From positions 1 to 64,000 of the forward strand of contig JANQPH010000051.1 in assembly GCA_028285405.1 (NCBI GenBank): DNA of 64,000 bases. The letters are read 5' to 3'. The DNA comes from Thermoleophilia bacterium (GTDB taxonomy: Bacteria > Actinomycetota > Thermoleophilia > Miltoncostaeales > Miltoncostaeaceae). The notes under the pieces were generated by a model. It worked only from the letters and a program-made list of their open reading frames with translations. It had not been told where the DNA came from and did not search any database. Of the stretch, positions 24,264 through 32,952 are shown one piece after another. Position 1 is the first letter of the stretch; every line of letters starts with the position of its first letter. A program made the position numbers and the translations under genes.

Positions 24264-27227
24264 ATGGGCCGCGTACGTCGCTCCACCACGACACGGATGA
24301 TCGCGGCCGTGAGCGCCGTCGGGGCCGGGCTGGCGCTGGCGTCCGGTGCCGCAGCGGCCACCGTCGCGGGGACCCAGGGCAACGATCGGCTCGCCGGCAC
24401 CCCCACGGGCGACGTGATCAGGGGCTCGGCCGGAGACGACCGGCTTCGTGGTCGCGAGGGGAACGACCGGCTCGCCGGTGGCATCGGCGACGACCGGCTC
24501 GACGGTGGGCGGGGGCAGGACAACCTCGTCGGTGGAGTCGGCGCCGACCGGCTGCGGGGCGGTCCCGACCTCGACTCGTTCGACGCCGGCCCCGGCGACG
24601 ATGTCGTCGACGCGGCCGACGGCATCGGCGAGCAGGTCGCCTGTGGCCCCGGCGACGACACCGCCCGCGTCGACGTCCTCGACACCGTCGACGAGAGCTG
24701 CGAGACCGCGGCGGTCAGGAGCGTTCGGGGAATCGGCGCGGAACTCTTCTGGAGCGGGCTCTATCCGCGCCGGATCGGCGCCGCGCGAACCGACGGCAGC
24801 CGGGTCGACCGCAACCTCGTCCGCGCGTTCGGCATCAGCGTCTTCGGCGGCGTTGCCAGCGACAGCCGCCACGTCTACTGGGTCGACTTCACGACCGGCC
24901 GTCTCATGCGCGCTCGTCACGACGGGACCCGGGTCCGCACGCTCGTCCGGAACCTCGGCTTCGCGTCGATCCACGACGTGGCGGTCGACGACAGGTACAT
25001 CTACTGGACGAACGCCGAGCGCTCGCTGATCGGCCGCGCCAGGCTGAACGGCAGACGGGTGGACAGGCGGTTCATCGTCCTCCCGCGGAGCGTCGAGCCC
25101 TCGGGGCTCGCGGTCTCCCGAGCGCTCAACGCCATCTACTGGACCGATCGCTCGGGCCCCCTCGGCTTTCGCGGCAGCCGCATCGGCCGGGCGAACCTCG
25201 ACGGCTCGGGGGTCGATGTCGGCTTCTTGCCACTCCTGATCCGGGGCGCCCTCGCGACGGACGTTGCCGTCGGCCAGCGGGGCCTGTTCTGGACCGATCA
25301 CCTCGGCAAGCGCGTCGGTCGCGCGAACGCCGACGGCTCCAACGTCGACACCAGCTTCGTGCCGGCGTCCCGTGCCCGGACGACGCTTCCAGGTGGGATC
25401 GCGGTCGATGGGGCGCACGTCTACTGGAGCGACCTGATCGGACGGATCCTGTCGCCCGGAGACTCGATCTCGCGCGTGAGCCTCGATGGCACCGGGGTCG
25501 AGCGACGGTTCATCCGCGGCGCCAATCGTCCGTGGGGTGTTGCGGTCGAGCGGGCCCCACTGATCTCCGCCAAGCCGGGTCGGATCGACTTCGGGGACAT
25601 GCCCGTCGGCAGCGGCCCGACCGCGTCACGCGCGACGACCGTCGAGAACGTCGGCAACTGGCCGCTCCAGGTCGTCGCGACGGGCCTTCGCGGAGCGGAC
25701 GGGGCCCAGTTCACCATCACGCGCGATGCGTGCTCGGGCCAGACGCTTCCTCCCGGGGCCACATGTGCCGTCGAGTCTGCGTTCGACCCGACGGCACCGG
25801 GGGGCAAGCAGGCGAACCTGGTGATCCAGAGCGACTCCGCGACGCGCTCCAACACGCGTGTTCGTCTGCGCGGGGTCGGAACCCAGGCGCGGGTGGCCGT
25901 GTCGCCGACGAGCGAGGACTACGGCAGCCGAGCGGTCGGCGCGGGACCGTCGGCACCGGTGGGCTTCACGGTGTCCAACGGCGGCGACGCGCCGCTCGTG
26001 GTCGGGGCCGTGGCGCTTGCGGGGAACGACCCCAACCAGTTCTCGATCACCTCGGACCGCTGCACAGGGACGCGGGTCGCACCCGGCGCCAGCTGTGAGA
26101 TCGGCGTGGTGTTCGATCCGTCGACCGCGGGCGACCTGCAGGCCAGTCTGCGGGTGCCGACGAGCGATCCGAACGTACCGGTCGCAACTGCTGGGCTCGA
26201 GGGTCGGGGCGTGACGGCGGCCGCGGCGATCGCGCCGCGTGCCGCCGACTTCGGCACCGTCGACGTCGACGAGCGGTCCGGTCCCAGGACCTTCACGGTA
26301 ACGAGCGTCGGCGGGGCCCCGCTCGACGTCACCCGGGTCCAGCTGACCGGTGCCGACTCGAGTCAGTTCTCGCTGACGGGGACGACGTGCAACGGGGCCA
26401 CGCTGCCGCCGGGTGGCACCTGCGACGCGACGGTGGTGTTCGCCCCATCCGCGGGCGGAGCGTTCCGCGCCGATCTCGAGGTGACCGCCGACGATCCTGG
26501 CATCGGCAACCCCGCCGCGATCGCCGTGATCGCAGGCAACGGTCGCAGCCCCGGGCCCCCGAACCCACCGCCGAACCCGCCGTTCCCGCCGAACCCACCC
26601 TTCGACCCGGCCGACGACTGCGGCGTTCCCGAGATCACCAGCACCGCGGCGAGCGGCGGGACGACTCGCCGGATCGCCGGCGTCGAGCAGCGGTTCCTGA
26701 CCCGCGACTACAACGCGCCATGGGCGGCGCGCGGGACGACCCGGTGCGCGTCCGGCATGGTCATCAACTTGTACGGCCCGCTGCTCAACCGCCGGTCCGC
26801 CGTCCGCCTTGCCGAGCGCGGCGACTCGCTGCCGGTCCAGAAGGTCGCTCAGGCAACGATCGATCAGAACGGCGGCTTCAGCCTGCCGGCCCAGGCGCGC
26901 CCTGCCGGTCAGTACTTCGTCGCCCTCGGCGACTCCGACCCGCTGTCCGGAACGCCGATCTGGGTGCGCCTGAGGCCGACGGGAACCGCGGTGCCGAAGG
27001 GCCCCACCACCGTGCGTGCGTTCGTCGGTCCGCCTCAGGCGACGGAGGGCGAGCCGGTCGTCCTGCAGCGCCTGGTCGGTGGCGAGTGGAGGAACTTCTC
27101 GCGCGGGACCGTGAGCCGGCAGGCCCGCGTCGACCTCGCCGCACCGCCGACGGGCAGGGTTCGCGCCGTCGTCGAGCCGCCGGACGAGATTCTGATCACG
27201 CGTCGCGTCTTCGACGTCGACCGCTGA
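24264..27227 (+). CDS. Large secreted protein: RTX-like repeats, YWTD-type propeller, three choice-of-anchor-D domains
   Basis: 987 aa from the ATG at 24264 (AGAGGG 7 nt upstream; an earlier in-frame ATG at 24216 lacks a site). Signal peptide to about residue 32. Residues ~36-125 hold glycine/aspartate nonapeptide-like repeats (GNDRLAG, GDDRLRG, GNDRLAGG, GDDRLDGG, GADRLRGG, GDDVVDA) as in calcium-binding RTX proteins. Residues ~165-430 repeat YW-strand units (HVYWVDF, YIYWTNA, AIYWTDR, LFWTDHL, HVYWSDL) like a low-density-lipoprotein-receptor beta-propeller. Three ~105-residue Ig-like domains follow, each with FG.v.vG...FtI..D.CsG..L.PG.tC...v.F.P. Next come a proline-rich linker and a C-terminal beta domain. 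Probably an extracellular adhesion/matrix protein. Confidence 0.85.
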   Translation: MGRVRRSTTTRMIAAVSAVGAGLALASGAAAATVAGTQGNDRLAGTPTGDVIRGSAGDDRLRGREGNDRLAGGIGDDRLDGGRGQDNLVGGVGADRLRGGPDLDSFDAGPGDDVVDAADGIGEQVACGPGDDTARVDVLDTVDESCETAAVRSVRGIGAELFWSGLYPRRIGAARTDGSRVDRNLVRAFGISVFGGVASDSRHVYWVDFTTGRLMRARHDGTRVRTLVRNLGFASIHDVAVDDRYIYWTNAERSLIGRARLNGRRVDRRFIVLPRSVEPSGLAVSRALNAIYWTDRSGPLGFRGSRIGRANLDGSGVDVGFLPLLIRGALATDVAVGQRGLFWTDHLGKRVGRANADGSNVDTSFVPASRARTTLPGGIAVDGAHVYWSDLIGRILSPGDSISRVSLDGTGVERRFIRGANRPWGVAVERAPLISAKPGRIDFGDMPVGSGPTASRATTVENVGNWPLQVVATGLRGADGAQFTITRDACSGQTLPPGATCAVESAFDPTAPGGKQANLVIQSDSATRSNTRVRLRGVGTQARVAVSPTSEDYGSRAVGAGPSAPVGFTVSNGGDAPLVVGAVALAGNDPNQFSITSDRCTGTRVAPGASCEIGVVFDPSTAGDLQASLRVPTSDPNVPVATAGLEGRGVTAAAAIAPRAADFGTVDVDERSGPRTFTVTSVGGAPLDVTRVQLTGADSSQFSLTGTTCNGATLPPGGTCDATVVFAPSAGGAFRADLEVTADDPGIGNPAAIAVIAGNGRSPGPPNPPPNPPFPPNPPFDPADDCGVPEITSTAASGGTTRRIAGVEQRFLTRDYNAPWAARGTTRCASGMVINLYGPLLNRRSAVRLAERGDSLPVQKVAQATIDQNGGFSLPAQARPAGQYFVALGDSDPLSGTPIWVRLRPTGTAVPKGPTTVRAFVGPPQATEGEPVVLQRLVGGEWRNFSRGTVSRQARVDLAAPPTGRVRAVVEPPDEILITRRVFDVDR

Positions 27228-27230
27228 TCG

Positions 27231-27255
27231 GGCCCCGCCTGGCGCGCGCGGGGCC
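27231..27255. terminator. Hairpin after the large secreted protein gene
   Basis: Perfect 8-bp arms GGCCCCGC / GCGGGGCC around a 9-nt loop, 3 nt past the stop at 27227 and before the convergent gene ending at 27303. No U-tract. Confidence 0.6.
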
Positions 27256-27302
27256 ACCACGAGCAAGTGCTCGCAGCGGCCCCGGTGCTCACCTGGGGAG
27301 CG

Positions 27303-27914
27303 CTACCTGATCGGCGCGCAGGCGATCCCCGGGTTGGAGCCGTGGCCCCCGTGCGAGTGGCCCGGCATCGCGGCGTGGCTCTCGCCCGACGCCGCCGCCT
27401 TGTGCCCGTGCATCTCCGGGTAGGCGTGCACCATCCAGAACGTCCCGGGCCTGATCACTCGCTCGTCGACCTTCGCGGTGAAGGCCGCATAGGCCACACC
27501 GGCAGAGTTCGCGGTGATGTTGGGGAAGTCGTGGATGTGGCGCTTGGAGTGGCCACCCGGCGCGAAACACCCCTTCGGCCGAGCGCCCGGCGCCTCGCCG
27601 TGGATGTGGTTGGCGTGTGAGCTTCCCGGCTCGAGCCCGGCAACCGAGATCTTCGCGGTCAGCTTCTGGCCGCGCTGGCGAACCATCGCCATGCCGAGCA
27701 CCTCGCCGGTGGACCGGTCGCGCACCGTGACGGTGCGCTGCGCCGAGTAGTTCGCGAGGCCCTTGGCGGCACTCGAGGACTTGCCCTTGGCCGAGTGATC
27801 CTTGGCCGAGTGGTCCTTGGTCCCGTCGTGCCCGATCGCGGCGCCGACCCCGAGGGCCAGTACGCCGGCAGTCGCCAGCCCGGCCGCGAGCACGCGGCGG
27901 TTTCGATTCTCCAT
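27303..27914 (-). CDS. Secreted His-rich CHRD/Cu-Zn-SOD-like protein
   Basis: 203 aa. Signal peptide (RVLAAGLATAGVLALGVGAAIG), a short DHSAKDHSAKGK repeat, then a beta-rich domain with ANHIHGEAP and HSKRHIHDFPNITANSAGVAYAAF. That pattern of H-x-H and a late hydrophobic strand is like CHRD or Cu/Zn superoxide-dismutase-like domains. The C-terminus is histidine-rich (HGHKAAASGESHAAMPGHSHGGHG), so metal binding outside the cell is likely. Function beyond that is inference. The next membrane protein gene lies upstream on the same strand. Confidence 0.65.
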   Translation of the reverse strand: MENRNRRVLAAGLATAGVLALGVGAAIGHDGTKDHSAKDHSAKGKSSSAAKGLANYSAQRTVTVRDRSTGEVLGMAMVRQRGQKLTAKISVAGLEPGSSHANHIHGEAPGARPKGCFAPGGHSKRHIHDFPNITANSAGVAYAAFTAKVDERVIRPGTFWMVHAYPEMHGHKAAASGESHAAMPGHSHGGHGSNPGIACAPIR

Positions 27915-27977
27915 CGTTGGAGCTCCTGTCTGTTCGCAGTGGATCTCGCACGCGGACGCGTGCGAGGAGGGTGCGAG

Positions 27978-28523
27978 TCAGACGGGGGGAGCTCGAGGGG
28001 CTGCGGGATTGGCGAGTGACGCCTCGGCCGAGGCGGTGGTGACGGCGAGGACCGCGTACCGTGGTGAGCCCTGGGCCCCCGGCTCGGGGGGCGTGATGAG
28101 CCTGCGCAGGAACGCGATCGCCTCGAGCGCGGCGGCCAGCAGCCGGTCGACGCCGAGGCACAGGAGCGCGAGCACCAGCGCGGCGATCAGGTGGGCCACG
28201 AACGCCGACTCGTCGATCACGACACCGCCCTGATGGGGTGGCAGCCCGAACGCCCACGGCGCCCAACCCATCGCGGCGTGCAGGACTCCCTGCAGCACGA
28301 GCTGGGCGATGAGGAGGGCCGCCACCCCGCGCTCGCGAAACACGCGGCGCGGGCGGACGGCGACGCTCAGCGCGGCCAGCATCGACAGGGCCGCGACAAG
28401 GCCGATCGATCGCACCGTGACCACGCCGTGGCCCATCGCCGAGCCGTGGGCGACGAGCGTCACGAGGCCGCCGGTCGCGACCAGCACGGCCCGTCGGATC
28501 GCTCGTGCGGCTTTCGACGTCAC
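27978..28523 (-). CDS. Membrane protein of unknown function
   Basis: 181 aa with four hydrophobic segments (about residues 11-32, 38-56, 66-88 and 105-127) and His residues near the membrane face (LVAHGSAMGHGVV, LQGVLHAAMGW, FVAHL). The C-terminal ~45 residues are proline/alanine-rich. It shares strand and neighbourhood with the His-rich secreted protein and the zinc-type binding protein, which hints at metal handling, but that is inference from context only. Confidence 0.55.
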   Translation of the reverse strand: MTSKAARAIRRAVLVATGGLVTLVAHGSAMGHGVVTVRSIGLVAALSMLAALSVAVRPRRVFRERGVAALLIAQLVLQGVLHAAMGWAPWAFGLPPHQGGVVIDESAFVAHLIAALVLALLCLGVDRLLAAALEAIAFLRRLITPPEPGAQGSPRYAVLAVTTASAEASLANPAAPRAPPV

Positions 28524-28593
28524 GAGGCGACGATAGAGGCGACCGAGCGCGCCAGGCCGAGGACGGATGCCCCGGATTGGCGCGGTCGACGGC

Positions 28594-29772
28594 TCAGCTG
28601 CTCAGGCCGCTCCCGATGTTCTGAGCGTTGCTCCGGAGCAGGCCGACGTAGGTGCCGGCGTCGGAGCCCTCCTCACCGAGGGCGCCGGTCGCGAGTTCGG
28701 GCCCGACGGTGACGCCGGCCTCGCTGGCGATGGTCTCGAGCAGATCGGGGTTCGCGACGTTCTCGGGGAAGATCATCGGAACGCCCGATTCCTCGATCTC
28801 CTTCACGACCGCCGCGACCTCCCCGGCCGATGGGTCCGCGCCTTCGGTCGTGACCGAGCTCAGCGCCGAGCCGAGCACCTCGAAGTCGTGCTCCTGCGCG
28901 AAGTAGCCGAATGCGTCGTGGTTCGTGAACAGGACCCTGCTCGCCGGCGGGACGGCCGCGAGCGCCGCCACGATCTCGTCCTGCGCCGCCTCGAGCTCTG
29001 CGGAGAAGGCCGCCGCACGCTCCTCGTAGGCGTCGGCGTTGTCGGGATCGGCCTCGGCGAGGGCGGTCGCGACCACCTCGGTCATCGCGATCCCGTTGGC
29101 CGCCGTCATCCAGACGTGGGGATCGTCCTCACCCTCGGCATGGTCGTGGCCTTCGTGGCCATCCTCACCCTCGGAGTGCGCCTCGTCGTCCTCGGAGTGA
29201 GCATCGTCCTTCTCCTCCTCCGAGTGCTCGTGGCCGTCCTCGTCCTCGGAGTGGTCGTGCCCGTCCTCCTCGTCGGAGTGCGCGTCGTCCTTCTCCTCCT
29301 CCGAGTGGTCGTGGCCGTCCTCGTCCTCGGAGTGGTCGTGCCCGTCCTCCTCGTCGGAGTGCGCCTCACCCTCCTCGTCGGAGTGCGAGTGCTCTCCCTC
29401 GAACGCGATCGGCTCGATCGCCTCCGACAGCGTGACCACCGTCGCGTCACTCCCCGACGCGTCGATCGCGGCCTCCAGCCACTCCTCGAAGCCCAGTCCG
29501 ATCTCGAAGACGAGCGACGCATCGGTGATCGCCTCGACATCGGCGGGTTCCGGCTCGAACGTGTGCGCGTCGGAGTTCCTGCCGACGAGCGTCGTCACGG
29601 AGACGTCGTCTCCTCCGACGTTCTCGACGATGTCAGCGACGATGCTGGTCGTGGCGACGACCGGGAGCGCGTCCCCGTCCGCACCGGAGGTGTCGTCGCC
29701 TCCACACGCGGCGGCGACGGCGATCGCGGCGATGGCGGGGGCTGCGAGAAGAGCTGTACGAGTCTTTGGCAT
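28594..29772 (-). CDS. znuA: Zinc/manganese ABC transporter substrate-binding lipoprotein (ZnuA-type)
   Basis: 392 aa cluster A-I binding protein. Signal peptide with lipobox (AVAAACGG, Cys23). Metal ligands are expected at His70 (NSDAHTFEP), His219 (DDPHVWM) and the His of FTNHDAFGYF, plus an acidic residue near the C-terminal SDAGTYVG. Between the first two lies a very long His/Asp/Glu loop (about residues 128-215) built from an 81-bp tandem repeat, as in zinc-type ZnuA proteins but longer. No ABC permease or ATPase gene is adjacent, so it acts as an orphan here. An operator-like dyad overlaps its promoter. Confidence 0.88.
   Translation of the reverse strand: MPKTRTALLAAPAIAAIAVAAACGGDDTSGADGDALPVVATTSIVADIVENVGGDDVSVTTLVGRNSDAHTFEPEPADVEAITDASLVFEIGLGFEEWLEAAIDASGSDATVVTLSEAIEPIAFEGEHSHSDEEGEAHSDEEDGHDHSEDEDGHDHSEEEKDDAHSDEEDGHDHSEDEDGHEHSEEEKDDAHSEDDEAHSEGEDGHEGHDHAEGEDDPHVWMTAANGIAMTEVVATALAEADPDNADAYEERAAAFSAELEAAQDEIVAALAAVPPASRVLFTNHDAFGYFAQEHDFEVLGSALSSVTTEGADPSAGEVAAVVKEIEESGVPMIFPENVANPDLLETIASEAGVTVGPELATGALGEEGSDAGTYVGLLRSNAQNIGSGLSS
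29203..29364 (-). repeat. Two tandem 81-bp units in the metal-binding loop of the ZnuA-type gene
   Basis: Residues 137-163 and 164-190 of the protein are two 27-residue copies (beginning AHSDEEDGHDHS and ending EEEKDD) that differ by one residue (GHDHS versus GHEHS). The DNA copies are in phase and nearly identical, which points to recent slippage or duplication that lengthened the loop. Confidence 0.85.
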
Positions 29773-29780
29773 GGGCGGGG

Positions 29781-29809
29781 ATGATAATGAGACTCAATCT
29801 CATATGCCA
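29781..29809 (-). promoter_or_regulatory. Promoter with Zur/Fur-like dyad upstream of the ZnuA-type gene
   Basis: On the minus strand a -10 TATCAT (29781-29786) and a possible -35 TGGCAT (29804-29809) have a 17-bp spacer. That spacer exactly holds the dyad ATGAGA-CTCAA-TCTCAT (29787-29803) in an AT-rich island. A start about 7 nt on would put transcription at or next to the ATG at 29772, i.e. a leaderless mRNA. A metal-responsive repressor of the Fur/Zur type is the natural candidate. Confidence 0.6.
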
Positions 29810-29921
29810 GCGCCCCCGTGGCGGCCCCGTGACACCGGCCCGGGGCGGTCCCCGATAGCCTGAGCCGGCACAGCGGCGCCCGGAGGGGCGCGTCAACTGA
29901 ACACCTCGGAACGGAGGACGA

Positions 29922-30434
29922 TTGAGCGATCTCATCGTCATTGGATACCCAGACGAGGAGACGGGCGAGAAGGCCTACGAGGAGGCCCAGCAGCTGCAGA
30001 GCGACCTGATCCTCGAGCTCTCGGCCTTGGGTCTGGTCGTGCGCCGCGCCGACGGCAAGGCGAAGGTCGAGACGCCGCAGGGCAACACGGCGGTCGGAGT
30101 CGGCGCCCTGTGGGGCGCGGTCTTCGGGATGCTCTTCGGGTTCCTGCTGTTCGTGCCGTTTTTTGGCGCCATCATCGGCGGCGCGCTCGGCGCGCTCTTC
30201 GGCGGGCTCGACAAGTCGGGCATCGATGCGTCGTTTCGCGACCGCGTTCGCGACATGATCCAGCCCGGGACCTCGGCGGTGGTGATGGTCGCCGAGAAGG
30301 TCACGCCCGACAAGGCCATCGAGGCGCTCGCTCCGTATGGGGGCGAGGTGCTGCAGACCTCGCTGAGCGAGGACGCCGAGAAGCACCTGCAGGAGGCCCT
30401 GCACGGCCACTCCGGCGAGGAGCAGAGCAAGTAG
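29922..30434 (+). CDS. DUF1269-family membrane protein
   Basis: 170 aa from the TTG at 29922, supported by GGAGGA 4 nt upstream. The N-terminal domain begins SDLIVIGYPDEETGEKAYEEAQQL. A glycine-rich double hydrophobic stretch follows (GVGALWGAVFGMLFGFLLFVPFFGAIIGGALGALFGGL, about 58-97), then a soluble C-terminal domain (DMIQPGTSAVVMVAEKVTPDKAIEALAPYGGEVLQTSL). This is the standard DUF1269 layout. The family is often stress-linked but has no settled function. Confidence 0.85.
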   Translation: MSDLIVIGYPDEETGEKAYEEAQQLQSDLILELSALGLVVRRADGKAKVETPQGNTAVGVGALWGAVFGMLFGFLLFVPFFGAIIGGALGALFGGLDKSGIDASFRDRVRDMIQPGTSAVVMVAEKVTPDKAIEALAPYGGEVLQTSLSEDAEKHLQEALHGHSGEEQSK

Positions 30435-30445
30435 CGAGCGGTCGC

Positions 30446-30472
30446 GTCGGGCCGGGGTCCTTCCGGCCCGAC
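30446..30472. terminator. Bidirectional hairpin between convergent genes
   Basis: Perfect 10-bp arms GTCGGGCCGG / CCGGCCCGAC around GGTCCTT, between stops at 30434 (+) and 30498 (-). Confidence 0.75.
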
Positions 30473-30497
30473 CCACCGTTCGAGCGTCGCTCGCCGC

Positions 30498-30836
30498 TCA
30501 GGCGGACGAGGGCGGCGAGTGCCCCTCCGGGGGTCCGTCGGGAGCACCGCCTTCGTGGTCGGCGAGGATGTCCTCGTCGAGCTCCCTGACCGAGCGCTCG
30601 AAGAACGGGTCTCCCGACTTCGCGTAGACGTAGCGCACGATCTGCTGCGAGCCCACGACGACCTCGTTGCCGTCCACGAGAACGGGCACCCGGGGCTGTC
30701 CGCTCAGCTCGATGACCTCGGTGCGCTCCTCTCTCGGGTAGGGAACCTCGACGAGCTCGACATCGAGGCCCGAGTTCTCGATGCCCTGCCGCGCCGCGGC
30801 GCACCAGGGACACTTCCAGCGGTGGTAGAGGCGCAC
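30498..30836 (-). CDS. Glutaredoxin/GST N-terminal-domain protein
   Basis: 112 aa, one thioredoxin-like domain. The N-terminus RLYHRWKCPWCAAARQGI carries a CPWC redox motif, followed by the cis-proline region QPRVPVLVDG and the GST-type VVGSQQIVRYVYA. The C-terminal ~25 residues are a disordered acidic/proline tail in place of the helical GST C-domain. It probably works as a small glutaredoxin-like disulfide reductase with mycothiol or another thiol; the partner is unknown. Confidence 0.78.
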   Translation of the reverse strand: MRLYHRWKCPWCAAARQGIENSGLDVELVEVPYPREERTEVIELSGQPRVPVLVDGNEVVVGSQQIVRYVYAKSGDPFFERSVRELDEDILADHEGGAPDGPPEGHSPPSSA

Positions 30837-30958
30837 CCGCTAAGTGTGGCAGGGGTGGCGCGCTCCGATCGGCCGATCCTGCTCAAGCCTTCCGATCCGT
30901 GCGACGACCTCGCGGGTGCACGCCCATTTCCGGGCACGAACCTACGAGGAGCGATCGA

Positions 30959-32890
30959 ATGCACCCGCGCCGTCCGTCTCACCGCAACCCCGCCCGCGGC
31001 TCCCGCGGCCGGCTGATTCGCCTGGCCGTCGCGAGTGCCGCCGTCGCGGCGGGAGCGGCGGTGGCGGCGCCTGCCGCCGTTGCTGGCGAGGCGCGGCTGC
31101 TCCTCGGCCTCGAGCGGCCGGGCGGAACCGGGCTGGCGCTTGAGCGGGTCGCCGATCCGTCGTCGCCGGACCACCGCGACTATCTGACGCTGCCCGAGCT
31201 GCGCCAGCGCTACGGCGCGAGCCCGGCCACGGTGCGTCGGGTTCAGGGCTACCTGCGCAGTCGCGGCATCGACAGCTCTGTCGATCCCACCCGGACCTTC
31301 GTCGCGGCGACGATGACCGAGGACCAGGCGGCGGCGGCGTTCGGCGAAGGGATCATTCGGATCGCCGAGGCGCAGGGTGTCGTCGGCAACGACCGAAGCG
31401 CGCTGCCGCGTCCGCTGCGTGGGCTGGTGCGCGAGGTCGCGGGCCTGGGGCAGTTCGAGGCCGATGCGCAAACCAGCCGTCGGCGTGAGTCGGACGCTCA
31501 CCGGGGCCGGATCGGCACGGTCAAGCTGCCACCACGGACCGGGCGCGCCGAGGGCTGCGTCGATGGTCGCGAGGTCGGTCTCGGCGGCGAGGCCAGCCGT
31601 ATCTTTCCCGGTACCAAGCCGTTCACGCCGAACCAGATCCAGACCGCGTTCGGCTTTGACCCGCTGCACCGCGCGGGCGTCCAGGGGCGCGGCCAGAGCA
31701 TCGCGCTCGTCGAGTTCGGTGCTGGCTTCAAGGCCAAGGACATGTCGGTCTTCGCCAAGTGCTTCGGTCTGCCGGAGCCGAAGGTACGGGCGCACACCGT
31801 GGGCATCGCGCGGCCGCCCGTGCCGTTCGAGTCCGGCGCGACCGGGGAGGCGACGCTCGACATCCAGACCCTGATGCTGGCGGCACCGAGGGCGCGAATC
31901 GAGGTTCTCCTGGGCGGCCCGCGGACCCCCTTCGCGGAGCCGCTCGCCGCAGCGCTCGACGCGAAGCGGCTCGGGCGCCTGCCCAGCGTCGTGTCGATCA
32001 GCTACGGCCTGTGCGAGCCGCTCGCCGCCGCGTCGGGGGCGGGAACCGCCGACCGGCGGCTGTTCGAGCGCGTGGCCCAGGCGGCCGGGCTCCTCGGTAC
32101 CTCGATCGTGGTCTCCTCGGGGGACTCTGGTTCCTCGGCCTGCGCGCACCAGGTCGGCGGGCTGCTGCTCAGTGAGGTTGCGGGCACCGTCATCACCGGC
32201 AGCCCCTCGGTCGCGTGGCCAGCCAGCTCGCCTTCGGTGACCGCCGTCGGCGGCACCTCGATGCGCCTCGACCGCGCCAACCGGATCGTCCGGCAGCGGC
32301 CGTGGAACAACACGCAGGTCGGCATCCCCGCTGCAGAGATCGTCGAGGTCGCCGGGCGGGACTTCGTGACCTTCCCGGCAGGCGGCGGGACTGGCGGCGC
32401 GAGCCGGTTCCACCGCCAGCCCGGCTATCAGGCCGATGCTGGCCTCGGTGCCGCGCAGCGTCTGGTTCCGGACGTCTCGATGTACGCCTCCAACGTGCCC
32501 GGGATCGTCACGTACTGCAGCGCCTTCAGCGTGGCGGCCGGATTCGGCGAGTGCCCGCCGAGCCCGGAGAACGGCTTCTGGTCAGCCATCGGTGGGACGA
32601 GCTTCTCGGCACCGCTGCTCGCAGGCGGCCTCGCGCTCGCCAACGAGCAGGCCGCGAGGGCCGGCGCGCCGCCGCTCGGGTTCGTCAACCCGCTCATCTA
32701 CGAGCGCCAGACCCGCCGCGCCGCGCTGCGGGACGTCACGACGGGCAGCAACGCGCTCTTCCCGGTGGGCTGCTGCCAGGCCCGAGTCGGGTACGACCAG
32801 GCGACCGGGTGGGGCACGGTCGACGTCTCCAAGCTCAGCCAGGTCGCGCGCCAGCGCTGGCAGGCCAGGGCCGACGTGCTCGGGAGTTGA
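30959..32890 (+). CDS. Secreted sedolisin-type (S53) serine-carboxyl peptidase with propeptide
   Basis: 643 aa from the ATG at 30959, supported by GAGGAGC. Signal peptide to about residue 43, then a pro-kumamolisin activation domain (about 55-165: DPSSPDHRDYLTLPELRQRYGASPATV ... VDPTRTFVAATMTEDQAAAAF). The catalytic part has Glu297 and Asp301 (GEATLD), the oxyanion Asp389 in SGDSGSS and the nucleophile Ser548 in GGTSFSAP. A DVTTGSN-type calcium site lies near the C-terminus. All residues needed for activity are present. Sedolisins are acid endopeptidases; secretion and a removable propeptide fit. Confidence 0.92.
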   Translation: MHPRRPSHRNPARGSRGRLIRLAVASAAVAAGAAVAAPAAVAGEARLLLGLERPGGTGLALERVADPSSPDHRDYLTLPELRQRYGASPATVRRVQGYLRSRGIDSSVDPTRTFVAATMTEDQAAAAFGEGIIRIAEAQGVVGNDRSALPRPLRGLVREVAGLGQFEADAQTSRRRESDAHRGRIGTVKLPPRTGRAEGCVDGREVGLGGEASRIFPGTKPFTPNQIQTAFGFDPLHRAGVQGRGQSIALVEFGAGFKAKDMSVFAKCFGLPEPKVRAHTVGIARPPVPFESGATGEATLDIQTLMLAAPRARIEVLLGGPRTPFAEPLAAALDAKRLGRLPSVVSISYGLCEPLAAASGAGTADRRLFERVAQAAGLLGTSIVVSSGDSGSSACAHQVGGLLLSEVAGTVITGSPSVAWPASSPSVTAVGGTSMRLDRANRIVRQRPWNNTQVGIPAAEIVEVAGRDFVTFPAGGGTGGASRFHRQPGYQADAGLGAAQRLVPDVSMYASNVPGIVTYCSAFSVAAGFGECPPSPENGFWSAIGGTSFSAPLLAGGLALANEQAARAGAPPLGFVNPLIYERQTRRAALRDVTTGSNALFPVGCCQARVGYDQATGWGTVDVSKLSQVARQRWQARADVLGS

Positions 32891-32898
32891 TCCGACGA

Positions 32899-32934
32899 GG
32901 ACCACGGCCTCGTCGGTTCGCGAGGCCGTGGTCC
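32899..32934. terminator. Strong hairpin after the sedolisin gene
   Basis: Perfect 14-bp arms from 32899-32912 and 32921-32934 (GGACCACGGCCTCG and its complement) around an 8-nt loop, 9 nt after the stop at 32890. It also insulates the SRP RNA gene that follows. Confidence 0.8.
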
Positions 32935-32952
32935 GTCGACTATCCTCGTTCG

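Noticed and set aside
29203-29364. Regularly spaced repeats that could suggest a CRISPR array
   Set aside because: The units are in frame, encode His/Asp/Glu repeats and lack variable spacers.
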